64,000 nucleotides of DNA from Oscillospiraceae bacterium (GCA_015064855.1 SVRK01000003.1:1-64000); one strand, 5' to 3'; positions 39,158 through 49,905 are shown, counted from the first letter of the stretch. Numbers and translations: made by a program. The notes: generated by a model from the sequence alone, not told the origin.

Positions 39158-39346
39158 GTGAAAACAACTGAAATTAGAAATTTGAGTGTAGCTGAGCTTG
39201 AAAAGAAACTTAAAGAACTCAAAGAAGAACTCTTTAATCTTCGTTTCCAACACGCAATTAACCAGCTCGAAAATCCTCACAAGATTGCTGATGTTAAGAA
39301 AGACATCGCTCGTGTAAAAACCATTCTCAACGAGAAGAATGCGTAA
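39158..39346 (+). CDS. rpmC: 50S ribosomal protein L29 (GTG start)
   Basis: [31 protein letters not shown]; start codon reads gtg. Confidence 0.96.
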   Translation: MKTTEIRNLSVAELEKKLKELKEELFNLRFQHAINQLENPHKIADVKKDIARVKTILNEKNA

Positions 39347-39362
39347 TGGAGGAAAATGAGTT

Positions 39363-39623
39363 ATGACAGAAACACGTAACCTCAGAAAAACAAGAGTTGG
39401 TATTGTTGTTAGCAACAAGATGGACAAAACAATTGTTGTTGCTGTAAGAGATAACGTAAAGCATCCTGTTTACAGCAAGATCATCAAGAGAACAACAAAG
39501 ATTCACGCTCACGATGAAAACAACGAGTGCTCAATCGGCGACATCGTTGAAGTAATGGAAACAAGACCTCTTTCCAAGACAAAGAGATGGAGACTTGTTC
39601 AAATCATAGAAAAAGTAAAATAA
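39363..39623 (+). CDS. rpsQ: 30S ribosomal protein S17
   Basis: [24 protein letters not shown]...[14 protein letters not shown]. Confidence 0.98.
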   Translation: MTETRNLRKTRVGIVVSNKMDKTIVVAVRDNVKHPVYSKIIKRTTKIHAHDENNECSIGDIVEVMETRPLSKTKRWRLVQIIEKVK

Positions 39624-39700
39624 TCTAATCCTTTATGAGGGTACATTAGAAAGTAGAATGTGCCGAAGTTTAGGGAAACCTTATTAGGAGGATAAAGAAA

Positions 39701-40069
39701 ATGATTCAGCAAGAAAGCAGAATGAAGGTTGCCGACAATACAGGCGCTAAAGAGCTTCTTTGCATCAGAGTACTCGGCGGTACAGGTAGAAGATATGCAA
39801 ATATCGGTGACGTTGTAGTATGCTCTGTTAAGAAGGCAGCTCCTGGCGGTATTGTAAAAAAAGGCGACGTTGTTAAGGCTGTTATCGTAAGAAGCGCTAA
39901 GGGCGTACGTCGTGCTGACGGTTCTTACATTAAGTTCGATGAGAACGCAGCAGTTATTATTAAAGAAGACAAAACACCAAGAGGAACACGTATCTTTGGC
40001 CCAGTAGCTAGAGAGCTTCGTGAAAAGGAATACACAAAGATTCTTTCTCTTGCACCAGAAGTACTTTAA
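39701..40069 (+). CDS. rplN: 50S ribosomal protein L14
   Basis: [27 protein letters not shown]. Confidence 0.99.
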   Translation: MIQQESRMKVADNTGAKELLCIRVLGGTGRRYANIGDVVVCSVKKAAPGGIVKKGDVVKAVIVRSAKGVRRADGSYIKFDENAAVIIKEDKTPRGTRIFGPVARELREKEYTKILSLAPEVL

Positions 40070-40085
40070 TTGGAGGTAAATGATA

Positions 40086-40415
40086 ATGAAGAAAATGCAC
40101 ATTAGACGTGATGACACAGTTATCGTTATCTCTGGTGATGATAAGGGTGTTAAGGGTAAGGTAATCGCAGTTAGCCCAGAAGAAGGCAAGGTTATTGTTG
40201 AGGGAGCAAACATTGTTTCTAAGCACCAAAAGCCAAGAAGACAAGGCGAAACTGGCGGTATCCTCAAGGTAGAAGGCGCTATGTACGCATCAAAGGTACA
40301 ATTAGTTTGCCAAAACTCAAAATGCGAAAAATACAACAAGGGCACAAGAGTTAAGCACGCCGTTGTAGACGGTAAAAAAGTACGCGTTTGCGCAAAATGC
40401 GGCAAAGAGCTTTAA
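40086..40415 (+). CDS. rplX: 50S ribosomal protein L24
   Basis: MHIRRDDTVIVISGDDKGVKGKVIAV; C-terminal CAKCGKEL. Confidence 0.97.
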   Translation: MKKMHIRRDDTVIVISGDDKGVKGKVIAVSPEEGKVIVEGANIVSKHQKPRRQGETGGILKVEGAMYASKVQLVCQNSKCEKYNKGTRVKHAVVDGKKVRVCAKCGKEL

Positions 40416-40430
40416 TGGAGGTAACTGAAG

Positions 40431-40970
40431 ATGGCTAGATTTAAGGACATATATAATAATGAAGTTGCTCCGGCTCTTATGACCAAGTTCGCATACAAGA
40501 GCTCAATGCAAATTCCTCGCTTCGACAAGATTGTTATCAACGTTGGTGCGGGTGATGCAAAAGACAACGCAAAGGTAATTGACAAGATCATCGAAGAAAT
40601 CTCAATGATCGCAGGTCAAAAGGCAGTTCCTACTTACGCTAGAAAGAGTGTAGCGAACTTCAAGCTCCGTGAGGGCGTTAAAATCGGTGCGAAGGTAACA
40701 CTTCGTGGCGAAAGAATGTATGAATTCATGGATAGACTCTTCACATTTGCTCTTCCAAGAGTACGTGACTTCAAGGGTATCAATCCAAATGGATTTGACG
40801 GACGTGGTAACTACTCAATGGGTCTTAAGGAACAACTCATATTCCCAGAAATCGAATATGATAAGGTTGACAAGATCCGTGGTATGGATATCACATTCGT
40901 AACAACAGCAACAACAGACGAAGAAGCAAAAGAGCTCCTTACACTTATGGGCGCTCCATTCGCGAAATAA
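40431..40970 (+). CDS. rplE: 50S ribosomal protein L5
   Basis: [19 protein letters not shown]...[24 protein letters not shown]. Confidence 0.98.
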   Translation: MARFKDIYNNEVAPALMTKFAYKSSMQIPRFDKIVINVGAGDAKDNAKVIDKIIEEISMIAGQKAVPTYARKSVANFKLREGVKIGAKVTLRGERMYEFMDRLFTFALPRVRDFKGINPNGFDGRGNYSMGLKEQLIFPEIEYDKVDKIRGMDITFVTTATTDEEAKELLTLMGAPFAK

Positions 40971-40988
40971 TTAGGAGGTTGACTGAAG

Positions 40989-41174
40989 ATGGCTAAGAAA
41001 GCTATGGTGCTTAAACAGCAAAAAACACAAAAGTATTCAACAAGAGAATACAATCGTTGCAAAATCTGCGGAAGACCTCACGGTTATCTCCGTAAATATG
41101 GCGTATGCCGTATCTGCTTCCGTGAACTCGCTTATGCTGGTGAAATCCCAGGCGTAAGAAAAGCAAGCTGGTAA
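40989..41174 (+). CDS. rpsZ: 30S ribosomal protein S14, zinc-binding type
   Basis: [24 protein letters not shown]; 61 aa. Confidence 0.97.
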   Translation: MAKKAMVLKQQKTQKYSTREYNRCKICGRPHGYLRKYGVCRICFRELAYAGEIPGVRKASW

Positions 41175-41212
41175 TTAAAAAATTAAAAATAACGAATACA
41201 AAGAGTATTCAC

Positions 41213-41291
41213 TCCAATCTAACCGAAAGGAAACGATAGTTTAACCATCGGTAAGCGGCCGATGAAATACTCGGCAGCAAAGCTTGGTGCC
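41213..41291 (+). promoter_or_regulatory. Structured intercistronic RNA between rpsZ and rpsH
   Basis: Stem gagtatt (41213-41219)/aatactc (41266-41272) enclosing hairpin catcgg (41246-41251)/ccgatg (41259-41264). Confidence 0.5.
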
Positions 41292-41315
41292 TTGCATAAT
41301 TAGGAGGAAATAAAA

Positions 41316-41711
41316 ATGCAAATTTCAGACGTAATTGCAGATATGCTTACAAGAATTAGAAATGCAAGCAATGCAAAACACGAAACAGTTGACGTTCCTG
41401 CTTCAAATATGAAGAAAGCAATCGCTGACATTCTTCTTGAAGAAGGATACATCAAAGCAGTTACCGTTATCGAAGACGGTAAGCAAGGTGTAATCAGAAT
41501 TACACTTAAGTACGAAGGTAAAGCAAAGGTTATTCACGGTATTAAGAGAGTTTCTAAGCCAGGTCTTAGAATTTACTCAAACTGTGAGGATATGCCAAAG
41601 GTTATGAACGGTCTTGGTATTGCCATTGTTTCTACTTCAAAGGGCATTATGACAGACAAAAAGGCTAGACGTGAAAACGTTGGCGGCGAAGTAATCGCAT
41701 TTGTTTGGTAA
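41316..41711 (+). CDS. rpsH: 30S ribosomal protein S8
   Basis: [18 protein letters not shown]...[33 protein letters not shown]. Confidence 0.98.
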   Translation: MQISDVIADMLTRIRNASNAKHETVDVPASNMKKAIADILLEEGYIKAVTVIEDGKQGVIRITLKYEGKAKVIHGIKRVSKPGLRIYSNCEDMPKVMNGLGIAIVSTSKGIMTDKKARRENVGGEVIAFVW

Positions 41712-41728
41712 TACGGGAGGTAACGAAT

Positions 41729-42271
41729 ATGTCAAGAATAGGAAGAGCTCCAATCAATGTTCCTAACGGCGTAACTGTTACTGTTGATGCAGAAAACTGC
41801 GTTGTAACCGTAAAGGGCCCAAAGGGTACATTAACACAAAACTATCACAGCAGAATGAACGTTGTTTGTGAAAACAATGTTATTACTGTTACTCGTCCAA
41901 GCGACGAAAAAGAAGATCGTTCACTTCACGGTCTTACAAGAACACTTATCTACAATATGATTGTAGGTGTAACTGAAGGCTACTCAAAGAAGCTCGAGGT
42001 TAACGGTGTTGGTTACAGAGTAGCAATGCAAGGCAAAGCGCTCAACTTAACACTTGGTTACTCACATCCAGTAATCGTAGACGCTCCAGAAGGAATTACT
42101 TTTGAAACTCCAGATGCTAACACAATTATCATCAAGGGTATCAACAAGCAAGTTGTTGGTGAAACAGCAGCATTTGTTCGTTCAAGAAGAGCTCCTGAAC
42201 CATATAAGGGTAAGGGTATTAAATACGAAGGCGAAAAGATTCGCCGTAAATCCGGTAAGACCGGCAAATAA
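41729..42271 (+). CDS. rplF: 50S ribosomal protein L6
   Basis: MSRIGRAPINVPNGVTV...EPYKGKGIKYEGEKIRRKSGKTGK. Confidence 0.98.
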   Translation: MSRIGRAPINVPNGVTVTVDAENCVVTVKGPKGTLTQNYHSRMNVVCENNVITVTRPSDEKEDRSLHGLTRTLIYNMIVGVTEGYSKKLEVNGVGYRVAMQGKALNLTLGYSHPVIVDAPEGITFETPDANTIIIKGINKQVVGETAAFVRSRRAPEPYKGKGIKYEGEKIRRKSGKTGK

Positions 42272-42289
42272 TGAAAGGAGAGGAAAAAG

Positions 42290-42649
42290 ATGGTATCAAG
42301 AAAAGATAAGAACGCTCAAAGAATTAAGAGACACACAAGAGTTCGTGGTAAGATATCAGGAACTGCTAGCCGTCCACGTCTTTGCGTATATCGTTCAAAC
42401 AAGAATATCTCATGCCAAATCATTGATGATGAGGCTGGCGTAACCCTCGTTTCCGCTTCTACCATGGAGGCCGGATTTGAAGGTATCGGAAGCAACAAGG
42501 AGGCTGCTAAGAAGGTAGGCCTTATGATTGCTGAAAAAGCACTCGCAAAAGGAATCGACACAGTTGTATTTGACCGTGGCGGTTATGTATATCACGGACG
42601 TGTATCAGAGCTTGCTGAAGGCGCAAGAGAAGGCGGCTTGAAGTTCTAA
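42290..42649 (+). CDS. rplR: 50S ribosomal protein L18
   Basis: [27 protein letters not shown]...[26 protein letters not shown]. Confidence 0.98.
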   Translation: MVSRKDKNAQRIKRHTRVRGKISGTASRPRLCVYRSNKNISCQIIDDEAGVTLVSASTMEAGFEGIGSNKEAAKKVGLMIAEKALAKGIDTVVFDRGGYVYHGRVSELAEGAREGGLKF

Positions 42650-42715
42650 TAGAGCATCAAAGCACTCTGGTTTGTACACTGTTTAAGTTAATTAAACATA
42701 AGAGGAGAAATTAAA

Positions 42716-43219
42716 ATGTCAATTAAAATCGACGCATCCACTCTTGATCTTCAAGAAAAGATGGTTGCACTCAACCGTGTTTCAAAGACAGTAAAGGGCG
42801 GTCGTATCGCTCGCTTCACAGCTCTCATGGTTGTAGGTGACGGTAATGGTCACGTAGGTTACGGTCTTGGTAAAGCAGCCGAGGTTCCTGATGCAATCCG
42901 CAAGGGTATCGAAGATGCAAAGAAAAACATGATCACAGTATCAATTAAGGATACAACAATTCCACACGAGGTTATTGGTAAATTTGGTGCAGGTACTGTA
43001 CTTCTTAAGCCGGCTTCCCTCGGTACAGGAATTATCGCAGGCCAAACAGTTCGTGCTGTTCTTGAGCTTGCAGGTATTAAAAATATCAGAGCAAAGAGCC
43101 TCCGTTCAAACAACAAGACAAACGTAGTTAAGGCTACATTTGAAGGTTTGAAGCAGCTCCGTAGCGTAGAAGAAGTTGCAAAGACTCGTGGTATCGCTCC
43201 CGAGAAAGTTTTAGGTTAA
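42716..43219 (+). CDS. rpsE: 30S ribosomal protein S5
   Basis: [41 protein letters not shown]. Confidence 0.98.
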   Translation: MSIKIDASTLDLQEKMVALNRVSKTVKGGRIARFTALMVVGDGNGHVGYGLGKAAEVPDAIRKGIEDAKKNMITVSIKDTTIPHEVIGKFGAGTVLLKPASLGTGIIAGQTVRAVLELAGIKNIRAKSLRSNNKTNVVKATFEGLKQLRSVEEVAKTRGIAPEKVLG

Positions 43220-43232
43220 GGAGGACTATAAG

Positions 43233-43412
43233 ATGGAAAACGTAAAAGTAACACTTGTAAAAAGTCTTATAGCTTGCAAGCCTAATCAAATTGCAACTGC
43301 TGAATCTCTTGGCCTTACCAAGATTGGTAAAAGCATCGTTTGCAAGAATGATCAAGTTTTGGCAGGCAAAATCAAGGTTATTTCACACCTCGTGAAGGTA
43401 GAAAACGCATAA
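43233..43412 (+). CDS. rpmD: 50S ribosomal protein L30 (59 aa, absent from the supplied ORF track)
   Basis: Manual translation MENVKVTLVKSLIACKPNQIATAESLGLTKIGKSIVCKNDQVLAGKIKVISHLVKVENA; RBS aaggagg; between rpsE and rplO. Confidence 0.95.
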   Translation: MENVKVTLVKSLIACKPNQIATAESLGLTKIGKSIVCKNDQVLAGKIKVISHLVKVENA

Positions 43413-43487
43413 TCGAGGGCTGCCAAATGGCAGAAATTGGTTGAAAACAATCAATCTTAAAAATCAATTTCAAAAGGAGGAAAAAAT

Positions 43488-43928
43488 ATGAAGCTCCACG
43501 AACTTTCTCCAGCTGCAGGCTCAGCTAAAGCAGCATGGCGCAAAGGTAGAGGTCCGGGTTCTGGTAATGGTAAAACAGCAGGTAAGGGACACAAAGGCCA
43601 AAATGCACGTTCAGGCGGAGGAGTAAGACCAGGATTTGAAGGCGGTCAGCTCCCACTATATAGAAAACTTCCAAAGAGAGGTTTCAATAACAAATTCGCA
43701 AAGGTTTATGCAACAGTTAACGTAAGCGACCTTAACAGATTTGAAGACGGCGCAACAGTAACCCTTGAAACACTTATTAACTCTGGTATCGTTCGCAAAG
43801 AATATGACGGACTTAAAGTGCTTGGTAACGGCGAACTCACAAAGAAGCTCACCGTTGAGGCTAAGATTTTCACAGCTACAGCTAAAGAGAAAATCGAAGC
43901 AGCAGGCGGAAATGCCGAGGTGAAATAA
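43488..43928 (+). CDS. rplO: 50S ribosomal protein L15
   Basis: [45 protein letters not shown]. Confidence 0.98.
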   Translation: MKLHELSPAAGSAKAAWRKGRGPGSGNGKTAGKGHKGQNARSGGGVRPGFEGGQLPLYRKLPKRGFNNKFAKVYATVNVSDLNRFEDGATVTLETLINSGIVRKEYDGLKVLGNGELTKKLTVEAKIFTATAKEKIEAAGGNAEVK

Positions 43929-43930
43929 TT

Positions 43931-45433
43931 ATGTTTAAAACCTTAGCTAACGCTTGGAAGGTAGAAGATTTAAGAAAAAAACTTCTATTCACAATTTTTA
44001 TAATTTTGCTTTACAGATTGGGAACAGCAATTCCTGTTCCATTTGTAAACGCAGGTGCTTTGGAATTTGCTCCAGGGTCAACCTTCCAATTCCTTAACAC
44101 ACTTTCCGGTGGTACTATGGAGCAGGCTTCGCTCTTCGCTCTTAACGTATCCCCATATATTACAGCGTCAATCGTTATTCAACTTTTGACAGTTGCTATC
44201 CCTGCTCTTGAGAGCCTTGCAAAGCAAGGCGAAGAGGGTAAGAAGAAAATCACACAAATCACAAGATACATTACAATCGCTATTTCAATCGTTACAGGTG
44301 TCGGCTACTATTTCTTGTTAAAGCAATACAACGCACTTGTTTCAATCAGTGTTGATGGTGAGGGTAACGAGGGTTGGAATACATTCTTCCAAATATTCCT
44401 TGCATTTGTAATCGTTGCATGCTTCTGTGCAGGCTCGTCCATTGTTATGTGGCTTGCTGAAAGAATCAACGAGCATGGTATTGGTAATGGTATTTCCGTT
44501 ATCTTGTTTGCAAACATCGTATCCCGTGCATTCCCACTTCTCTTGAGATTTATCGAGATGTTCAAGATGGAACTCAACGGTTATGAGCACTCAAGCGAAA
44601 CTGGTCTTGACCAAGTTGTAAACTCTGATGGTACAATTTCATTTTTACCAAATCAAGATTATTCAGGTCAATTCCCAGTTGGTTCAATAATCTTTACAGT
44701 GCTTGTTCTTGCAGGACTTCTTGCAATGATGTGGTTTATCATCTTTATCTCTGACAGTGAACGTAGAATTCCTGTTCAATACGCAAAGAGAGTAGTTGGT
44801 AGAAAAATGTATGGAGGACAAAACTCCAACATTCCATTAAAGCTTAATATGGCAGGCGTTATGCCTATCATCTTTGCAAACGCAATTATTACAATTCCAT
44901 CATTGATAGCGCAATTTATCGACCCAACGACACCAAATGAAGCAGGAGATTTGGTTGCAAAAACCCCATGGTTCCAAATCGTAAACTTCTTCTCTGATAC
45001 GTCTTGGTTCTATTGCATACTTATGTTTGTATTAATTCTTGCATTTGCATACTTCTACGTTGCAATTTCATTCAATCCGACTGAGGTTGCAGGTAATATT
45101 CAAAAGCAAGGTGGCGCAATTCCGGGTATTCGTCCTGGTAAGGCAACATCCACCTTCATCCAAAAGGTTCTTTCAAAGATTACCTTCATTGGTGCTCTTG
45201 CACTTTCAGTAATCTCAATAGTTCCACTTCTCGTTCACTTGATCTTGGACATCGTAAGACATATTGATGGTCTTCCGGGCGCAATTGCTCTTCCAATGTG
45301 GTCATTTATGAATGTAGCTGAGCTTGCAACTATTGGTACTTCGATAATCATCGTTGTTGGAGTTGTACTTGAAATCGTAAGAGATATGGAAGCGCAAATG
45401 ACAATGCGTCACTACAAAGGCTTCCTTGATTAA
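43931..45433 (+). CDS. secY: Preprotein translocase subunit SecY
   Basis: LRKKLLFTIFIILLYRLGTAIPVPFVN...SDSERRIPVQYAKRVVGRKMYGGQ...FNPTEVAGNIQKQGGAIPGIRPGK. Confidence 0.98.
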   Translation: MFKTLANAWKVEDLRKKLLFTIFIILLYRLGTAIPVPFVNAGALEFAPGSTFQFLNTLSGGTMEQASLFALNVSPYITASIVIQLLTVAIPALESLAKQGEEGKKKITQITRYITIAISIVTGVGYYFLLKQYNALVSISVDGEGNEGWNTFFQIFLAFVIVACFCAGSSIVMWLAERINEHGIGNGISVILFANIVSRAFPLLLRFIEMFKMELNGYEHSSETGLDQVVNSDGTISFLPNQDYSGQFPVGSIIFTVLVLAGLLAMMWFIIFISDSERRIPVQYAKRVVGRKMYGGQNSNIPLKLNMAGVMPIIFANAIITIPSLIAQFIDPTTPNEAGDLVAKTPWFQIVNFFSDTSWFYCILMFVLILAFAYFYVAISFNPTEVAGNIQKQGGAIPGIRPGKATSTFIQKVLSKITFIGALALSVISIVPLLVHLILDIVRHIDGLPGAIALPMWSFMNVAELATIGTSIIIVVGVVLEIVRDMEAQMTMRHYKGFLD

Positions 45434-45445
45434 TAAGGAGTTATT

Positions 45446-46099
45446 ATGACAAAGAATCTTAAAATGATTTTCCTTGGTGCCCCAGGGGCAGGCAAGGGAA
45501 CACAATCCGACATAGTTGCCGAAAAGTATGGTATTCCTACCATTTCTACCGGCGTTATGATAAGAGAAGCAATTAAAAACAATACTGAAATGGGCTTAGC
45601 TGCAAAGGCTTACACTGAAAAGGGAGCACTCGTTCCTGACGAGGTTGTTATCGGTATTATCAGTGAAAGACTTGAAAAGGCTGATTGCCAAAACGGCTTC
45701 ATCCTTGATGGCTTCCCAAGAACAGTTCCACAAGCAGAGGCGCTTGATCAAATGGGAGTTGGTATCAACTGCGTTGTCAGCCTCGAGGTTGCGGATGAAA
45801 AAATTGTTGAGCGTATGAGTGGCAGACGTGTCTGTGCTAAATGCGGTGCTTCTTACCACATTTTATACAATCCTTCCGAAAATGGTACAAGCTGCGACAA
45901 GTGTGGCGAAGCACTTTCAATTCGTAAGGATGATGCTCCCGAGGTTGTTCTTGATAGACTTAATGTTTATCACAACCAAACAGAGCCTCTAAAGGATTTC
46001 TACGGGAAAAAGGGCGTACTCGTATTAGTTGAAGGACAAGAAGAGGTTAAAGATACAACTCGTCTTACCCTTGAAGCTATCGAAAACGCAATTAAGTAA
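45446..46099 (+). CDS. adk: Adenylate kinase (zinc-lid type)
   Basis: IFLGAPGAGKGTQSDIVAEKYGIPTISTGVMIREA; CAKCGASYH...CDKCGEAL. Confidence 0.98.
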   Translation: MTKNLKMIFLGAPGAGKGTQSDIVAEKYGIPTISTGVMIREAIKNNTEMGLAAKAYTEKGALVPDEVVIGIISERLEKADCQNGFILDGFPRTVPQAEALDQMGVGINCVVSLEVADEKIVERMSGRRVCAKCGASYHILYNPSENGTSCDKCGEALSIRKDDAPEVVLDRLNVYHNQTEPLKDFYGKKGVLVLVEGQEEVKDTTRLTLEAIENAIK

Positions 46100-46101
46100 T
46101 T

Positions 46102-46860
46102 ATGATTCAGTTGAAGAACCCCGAGCAAATTGAGTTAATGAAGATTGCAGGTAGAATTACCGGCGAAGCGTTACTCGATGCAAAGGAATTGATTCGGGAA
46201 GGAATTACAACTAAGCAAATTGATGATAGAATTCGTACGTATATCAAGAAATGTGGTGCAAGACCAACGTTTCTTGGTTACGGCGGTTTCCCTGGTAGTG
46301 CTTGCATTAGCATCAATAATGAGGTTATACATGGTATACCCTCACACGATAAGGTGCTAAAAAACGGCGACATCGTCAAAATTGACGTTGGAGCTGAATG
46401 GAAGGGCTTCACAGGTGACAGCGCACAAACATTTGCAGTCGGTGAAATATCCGAAAATGCCAAAAAGCTTATAGATGTGACAAGAGAAAGCTTCTTTAAA
46501 GGCATAGAGGCAATTGAAAAGGCTGAAAATCCAAGAATTGGAGATATTGGCTTTGCTATTGCTAGTTATGCAAGAGGCAACGGCTTCTCAGTAGTTGAGG
46601 AGTATACAGGTCACGGCGTTGGCAAGGAGCTTCACGAGGACCCAAACGTACCAAATTATGGTACAGCTGGTCGCGGAGTTAGAATTTACCCGGGTATGAC
46701 ATTGGCTATTGAGCCGATGATCAACGAGGGTACTCGCCACGTAAGGGTATTAGGCGATAAATGGACAGTTGTAACTGCAGATGGAAAGCTATCAGCTCAT
46801 TATGAGCATAGCGTTGCTGTAACAAACAATGGTATCATTCTTTTGACAAAGGTTGACTAG
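46102..46860 (+). CDS. map: Type I methionyl aminopeptidase
   Basis: GYGGFPGSACISINNEVIHGIPS, VDVGAE-type metal site, GHGVGKELHEDPNVPNYG. Confidence 0.97.
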   Translation: MIQLKNPEQIELMKIAGRITGEALLDAKELIREGITTKQIDDRIRTYIKKCGARPTFLGYGGFPGSACISINNEVIHGIPSHDKVLKNGDIVKIDVGAEWKGFTGDSAQTFAVGEISENAKKLIDVTRESFFKGIEAIEKAENPRIGDIGFAIASYARGNGFSVVEEYTGHGVGKELHEDPNVPNYGTAGRGVRIYPGMTLAIEPMINEGTRHVRVLGDKWTVVTADGKLSAHYEHSVAVTNNGIILLTKVD

Positions 46861-46877
46861 AGTCTACCCAAAATAAA

Positions 46878-46945
46878 ATCCTTCAACGCGGCTGATTTTT
46901 GAAGGATAAATTAACCGCTTAATCGCACGTTACTTCGATTAGCGG
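46878..46945 (+). promoter_or_regulatory. Structured map-infA intergenic RNA (two hairpins)
   Basis: atccttca (46878-46885)/tgaaggat (46900-46907) and ccgcttaatcg (46915-46925)/cgattagcgg (46936-46945). Confidence 0.5.
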
Positions 46946-46985
46946 ACTGAACCAAATACACCCGAGATATTATTGAGAGGAACTT

Positions 46986-47204
46986 ATGGGAAAAGAAAAC
47001 GTAATGGAATTTGAAGGCGTTGTAACGGAAGCACTTCCAAATGCGACCTTCAAGGTTAAACTGCCTAATGGGCACATAATTACAGCCCATATTTCAGGCA
47101 AATTAAGATTAAATTATATAAGAATATTGCCAGGTGACAAGGTTACCGTAGAGGTTTCAGTTTATGACCTCACAAAGGGACGTATCACATGGCGTGCTAA
47201 ATAA
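46986..47204 (+). CDS. infA: Translation initiation factor IF-1
   Basis: [65 protein letters not shown]. Confidence 0.98.
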   Translation: MGKENVMEFEGVVTEALPNATFKVKLPNGHIITAHISGKLRLNYIRILPGDKVTVEVSVYDLTKGRITWRAK

Positions 47205-47220
47205 GAAAGGTGGTTTTATA

Positions 47221-47334
47221 ATGAAAGTAAAGCCTTCCGTAAAGAAAATCTGTGATAAGTGCAAGATTATTAAGAGAAAAGGTAACGTTATGGTTATCTG
47301 CGAAAATCCTAAGCACAAACAGAGACAGGGCTAA
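47221..47334 (+). CDS. rpmJ: 50S ribosomal protein L36 (37 aa, absent from the supplied ORF track)
   Basis: Manual translation [37 protein letters not shown]. Confidence 0.97.
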   Translation: MKVKPSVKKICDKCKIIKRKGNVMVICENPKHKQRQG

Positions 47335-47363
47335 TTCTAACCAAACCGAAAAGGAGAAAACAA

Positions 47364-47732
47364 ATGGCTCGTATAGCTGGTGTTGACATTCCGAACGCAA
47401 AACGTGTTGAAGTTGCTTTAACATACATTTACGGTATCGGACTAAAGAGCGCACAGGACATTCTTGCTAAGACAGGAATCAACCCTGACACACGCGCAAA
47501 AGATTTGACTGAAGATGAAATCGCGAAGCTTCGTGAGGAAATCGAAACAAATTACAAGGTAGAAGGTGAACTTCGTCGTGAGGTTGCCCTCAACATTAAG
47601 CGTCTAGTTGAAATTAACTGCTACCGCGGTACTAGACACAGAAAAGGTCTTCCAGTAAGAGGACAAAGAACAAAAACAAATGCAAGAACTCGTAAGGGTC
47701 CTGCAAAGACAATAGCTAACAAGAAGAAATAA
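47364..47732 (+). CDS. rpsM: 30S ribosomal protein S13
   Basis: [26 protein letters not shown]...[23 protein letters not shown]. Confidence 0.98.
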   Translation: MARIAGVDIPNAKRVEVALTYIYGIGLKSAQDILAKTGINPDTRAKDLTEDEIAKLREEIETNYKVEGELRREVALNIKRLVEINCYRGTRHRKGLPVRGQRTKTNARTRKGPAKTIANKKK

Positions 47733-47745
47733 GGAGTGTAGCTCA

Positions 47746-48135
47746 ATGGCAGAAAAGAGAGTAACTAAAAAACGTCGTGAGCGCAAAAATATTGAAAAAG
47801 GCGCTGCACACATCTGCTCAACCTTTAATAACACAATAGTTACCATTACAGACGTTGCAGGAAACGCAATTTCTTGGGCATCTGCTGGTGAACTTGGTTA
47901 CAAGGGTTCCAGAAAATCCACACCATTCGCTGCACAAATGGCTGCTGAAGCTGCAGCTAAGGCCGCAATGGAACACGGTATGAAAACCGTAGAAGTATAC
48001 GTAAAAGGCCCAGGTCAGGGTCGTGAATCTGCAATCCGTGCGCTTTCAACCGCAGGACTCCAAGTTACAATGATTAAAGACGTAACTCCAATCCCACACA
48101 ACGGTTGTAGACCACCAAAACGCAGACGCGTTTAA
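47746..48135 (+). CDS. rpsK: 30S ribosomal protein S11
   Basis: [46 protein letters not shown]. Confidence 0.98.
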   Translation: MAEKRVTKKRRERKNIEKGAAHICSTFNNTIVTITDVAGNAISWASAGELGYKGSRKSTPFAAQMAAEAAAKAAMEHGMKTVEVYVKGPGQGRESAIRALSTAGLQVTMIKDVTPIPHNGCRPPKRRRV

Positions 48136-48156
48136 TCTTATAGGAGGAAACCAAAA

Positions 48157-48777
48157 ATGGCAAGATATACAGGACCTTCATGCAAGCTTTGCCGTAGAGA
48201 GGGAACAAAGCTTTACCTTAAGGGTGAGCGTTGCCTTTCAGACAAGTGTGCATTAAACAGAAGAACTTCTGCTCCTGGACAACACGGTGCTGCAAAGAAG
48301 AAAATGACCGAATACGGTATGCAACTTCGTGAAAAACAGAAGGCAAAAAGATATTATGGTGTTCTTGAGAAGCAATTCAAGAACTACTACGAAAAGGCCG
48401 ACAATCAAGACGGTATCGCAGGTGAAAACCTCCTCCGTTTACTTGAAAGAAGACTTGATAACGTTGTATTTAGAATGGGACTTGCAAACAGCCACAAGGA
48501 AGCACGTCAGCTCGTACTTCATGGTCACTTCACTTTGAATGGCCACAAGGCTAACATTCCATCAATACTCGTTAAAGTTGGTGATGTTGTTGCTGTTAAG
48601 GAAACAGAATCAACAAAAATCAAAGAACTCGTTGAAGCTATGGGCGAAAAGATCGCTCCAAAATGGCTTGAGCTCGATAAGAACGCAGGCGTTGCAAAAG
48701 TAATTGCTATGCCAGAGCGTGACGATATCGACTTCGAATTCAACGAACAGCTCATCATCGAGCTTTACTCGAAATAA
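48157..48777 (+). CDS. rpsD: 30S ribosomal protein S4
   Basis: [26 protein letters not shown]...[38 protein letters not shown]. Confidence 0.98.
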   Translation: MARYTGPSCKLCRREGTKLYLKGERCLSDKCALNRRTSAPGQHGAAKKKMTEYGMQLREKQKAKRYYGVLEKQFKNYYEKADNQDGIAGENLLRLLERRLDNVVFRMGLANSHKEARQLVLHGHFTLNGHKANIPSILVKVGDVVAVKETESTKIKELVEAMGEKIAPKWLELDKNAGVAKVIAMPERDDIDFEFNEQLIIELYSK

Positions 48778-48790
48778 TAACTCTTTGTCG

Positions 48791-48851
48791 ACTGTACACC
48801 TCCAATATATTATGGAGGTTGCAGTTCGCCTAAGGTGGATTTCTGTACAGT
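48791..48851 (+). promoter_or_regulatory. Structured rpsD-rpoA intergenic RNA
   Basis: Outer stem actgtaca (48791-48798)/tgtacagt (48844-48851) enclosing hairpin cctcca (48799-48804)/tggagg (48813-48818). Confidence 0.55.
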
Positions 48852-48933
48852 TGGCATCAATGTTATGTAAAATATTTCCGAGATGGAAAAAGACCAACGC
48901 ATATATATTGAAATATAGGAGGGTTATTTAATT

Positions 48934-49905
48934 ATGATGATAGAAATCGAAAAGCCAAATATTACAATAGTTAGCGAAAGCGAAGATGGTAAAAAAGGCA
49001 AATTCGTTATTGAACCTCTTGAAAGAGGCTTCGGTACAACACTTGGTAACTCACTTCGTCGTGTGCTTTTAAGCTCACTTCCGGGCTATGCAGTATCCTC
49101 AATTAAGATTGATGGCGTACTTCATGAAATGTCCAGCCTTGAGGGCGTAACAGAGGATATTACTGAAATTGTACTTAACGTTAAGGGAATCGTATCTAAG
49201 ATTCATGGTAATGATACTGTAAAAACAGTTTGCATCGACAAGGTTGGTCCTTGCGAGATTACTGCCGGTGACATTACACCTGATGCTGAGCTTGAAATTT
49301 TCAATCCTGATCTTCACATCGCTACACTTAGCGAGGGAACTCGTTTCTATATGGAGCTTACATTTGAACGCGGTCGTGGTTATGTTTCACAAGAAAAGAA
49401 TAAAAACGACCATGTAAAGAGCCACATTCCTTTTGCAGTTGGCACAATCTTTACAGATTCAATTTATACACCAGTGTATAACGTAAGTTATAACGTAGAG
49501 AACACTAGAGTTGGTAGCATTGCCGATTTTGATAAATTGACAGTAGAAGTAGAGACAAATGGCACTATCAGGGCAACAGATGCAATTTCACTTGCAGCCA
49601 AGATACTCAACGATCATTTCACATTGTTTGTTGACCTCTCAGAAGAGGCAAGAAACGCTGAAACAATGGTTGAACGTGAAGAAACCAAGAAAGAAAAATA
49701 TCTTGAGATGACCATTGAGGAGCTTGACTTGTCTGTGCGTAGCTTCAACTGCTTGAAGCGTGCAAGCATAGATACCGTTGAGGATCTTATTAATCGTACT
49801 GAAGAAGATATGATTAAGTTTAAGAACCTCGGTAAAAAATCCCTCGATGAGGTTAAGAACAAACTTGAATCACTTGGTCTTTCACTTAGAAAAGAAGAAG
49901 ACTAA
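48934..49905 (+). CDS. rpoA: DNA-directed RNA polymerase subunit alpha (start may be 48937)
   Basis: [49 protein letters not shown]...[23 protein letters not shown]. Confidence 0.98.
   Translation: MMIEIEKPNITIVSESEDGKKGKFVIEPLERGFGTTLGNSLRRVLLSSLPGYAVSSIKIDGVLHEMSSLEGVTEDITEIVLNVKGIVSKIHGNDTVKTVCIDKVGPCEITAGDITPDAELEIFNPDLHIATLSEGTRFYMELTFERGRGYVSQEKNKNDHVKSHIPFAVGTIFTDSIYTPVYNVSYNVENTRVGSIADFDKLTVEVETNGTIRATDAISLAAKILNDHFTLFVDLSEEARNAETMVEREETKKEKYLEMTIEELDLSVRSFNCLKRASIDTVEDLINRTEEDMIKFKNLGKKSLDEVKNKLESLGLSLRKEED

Noticed and set aside
39599-40405. 268-aa minus-strand ORF antisense to rplN/rplX
   Set aside because: Shadow ORF over certain r-protein genes; Cys/Phe/Thr-rich composition, no RBS or family motif
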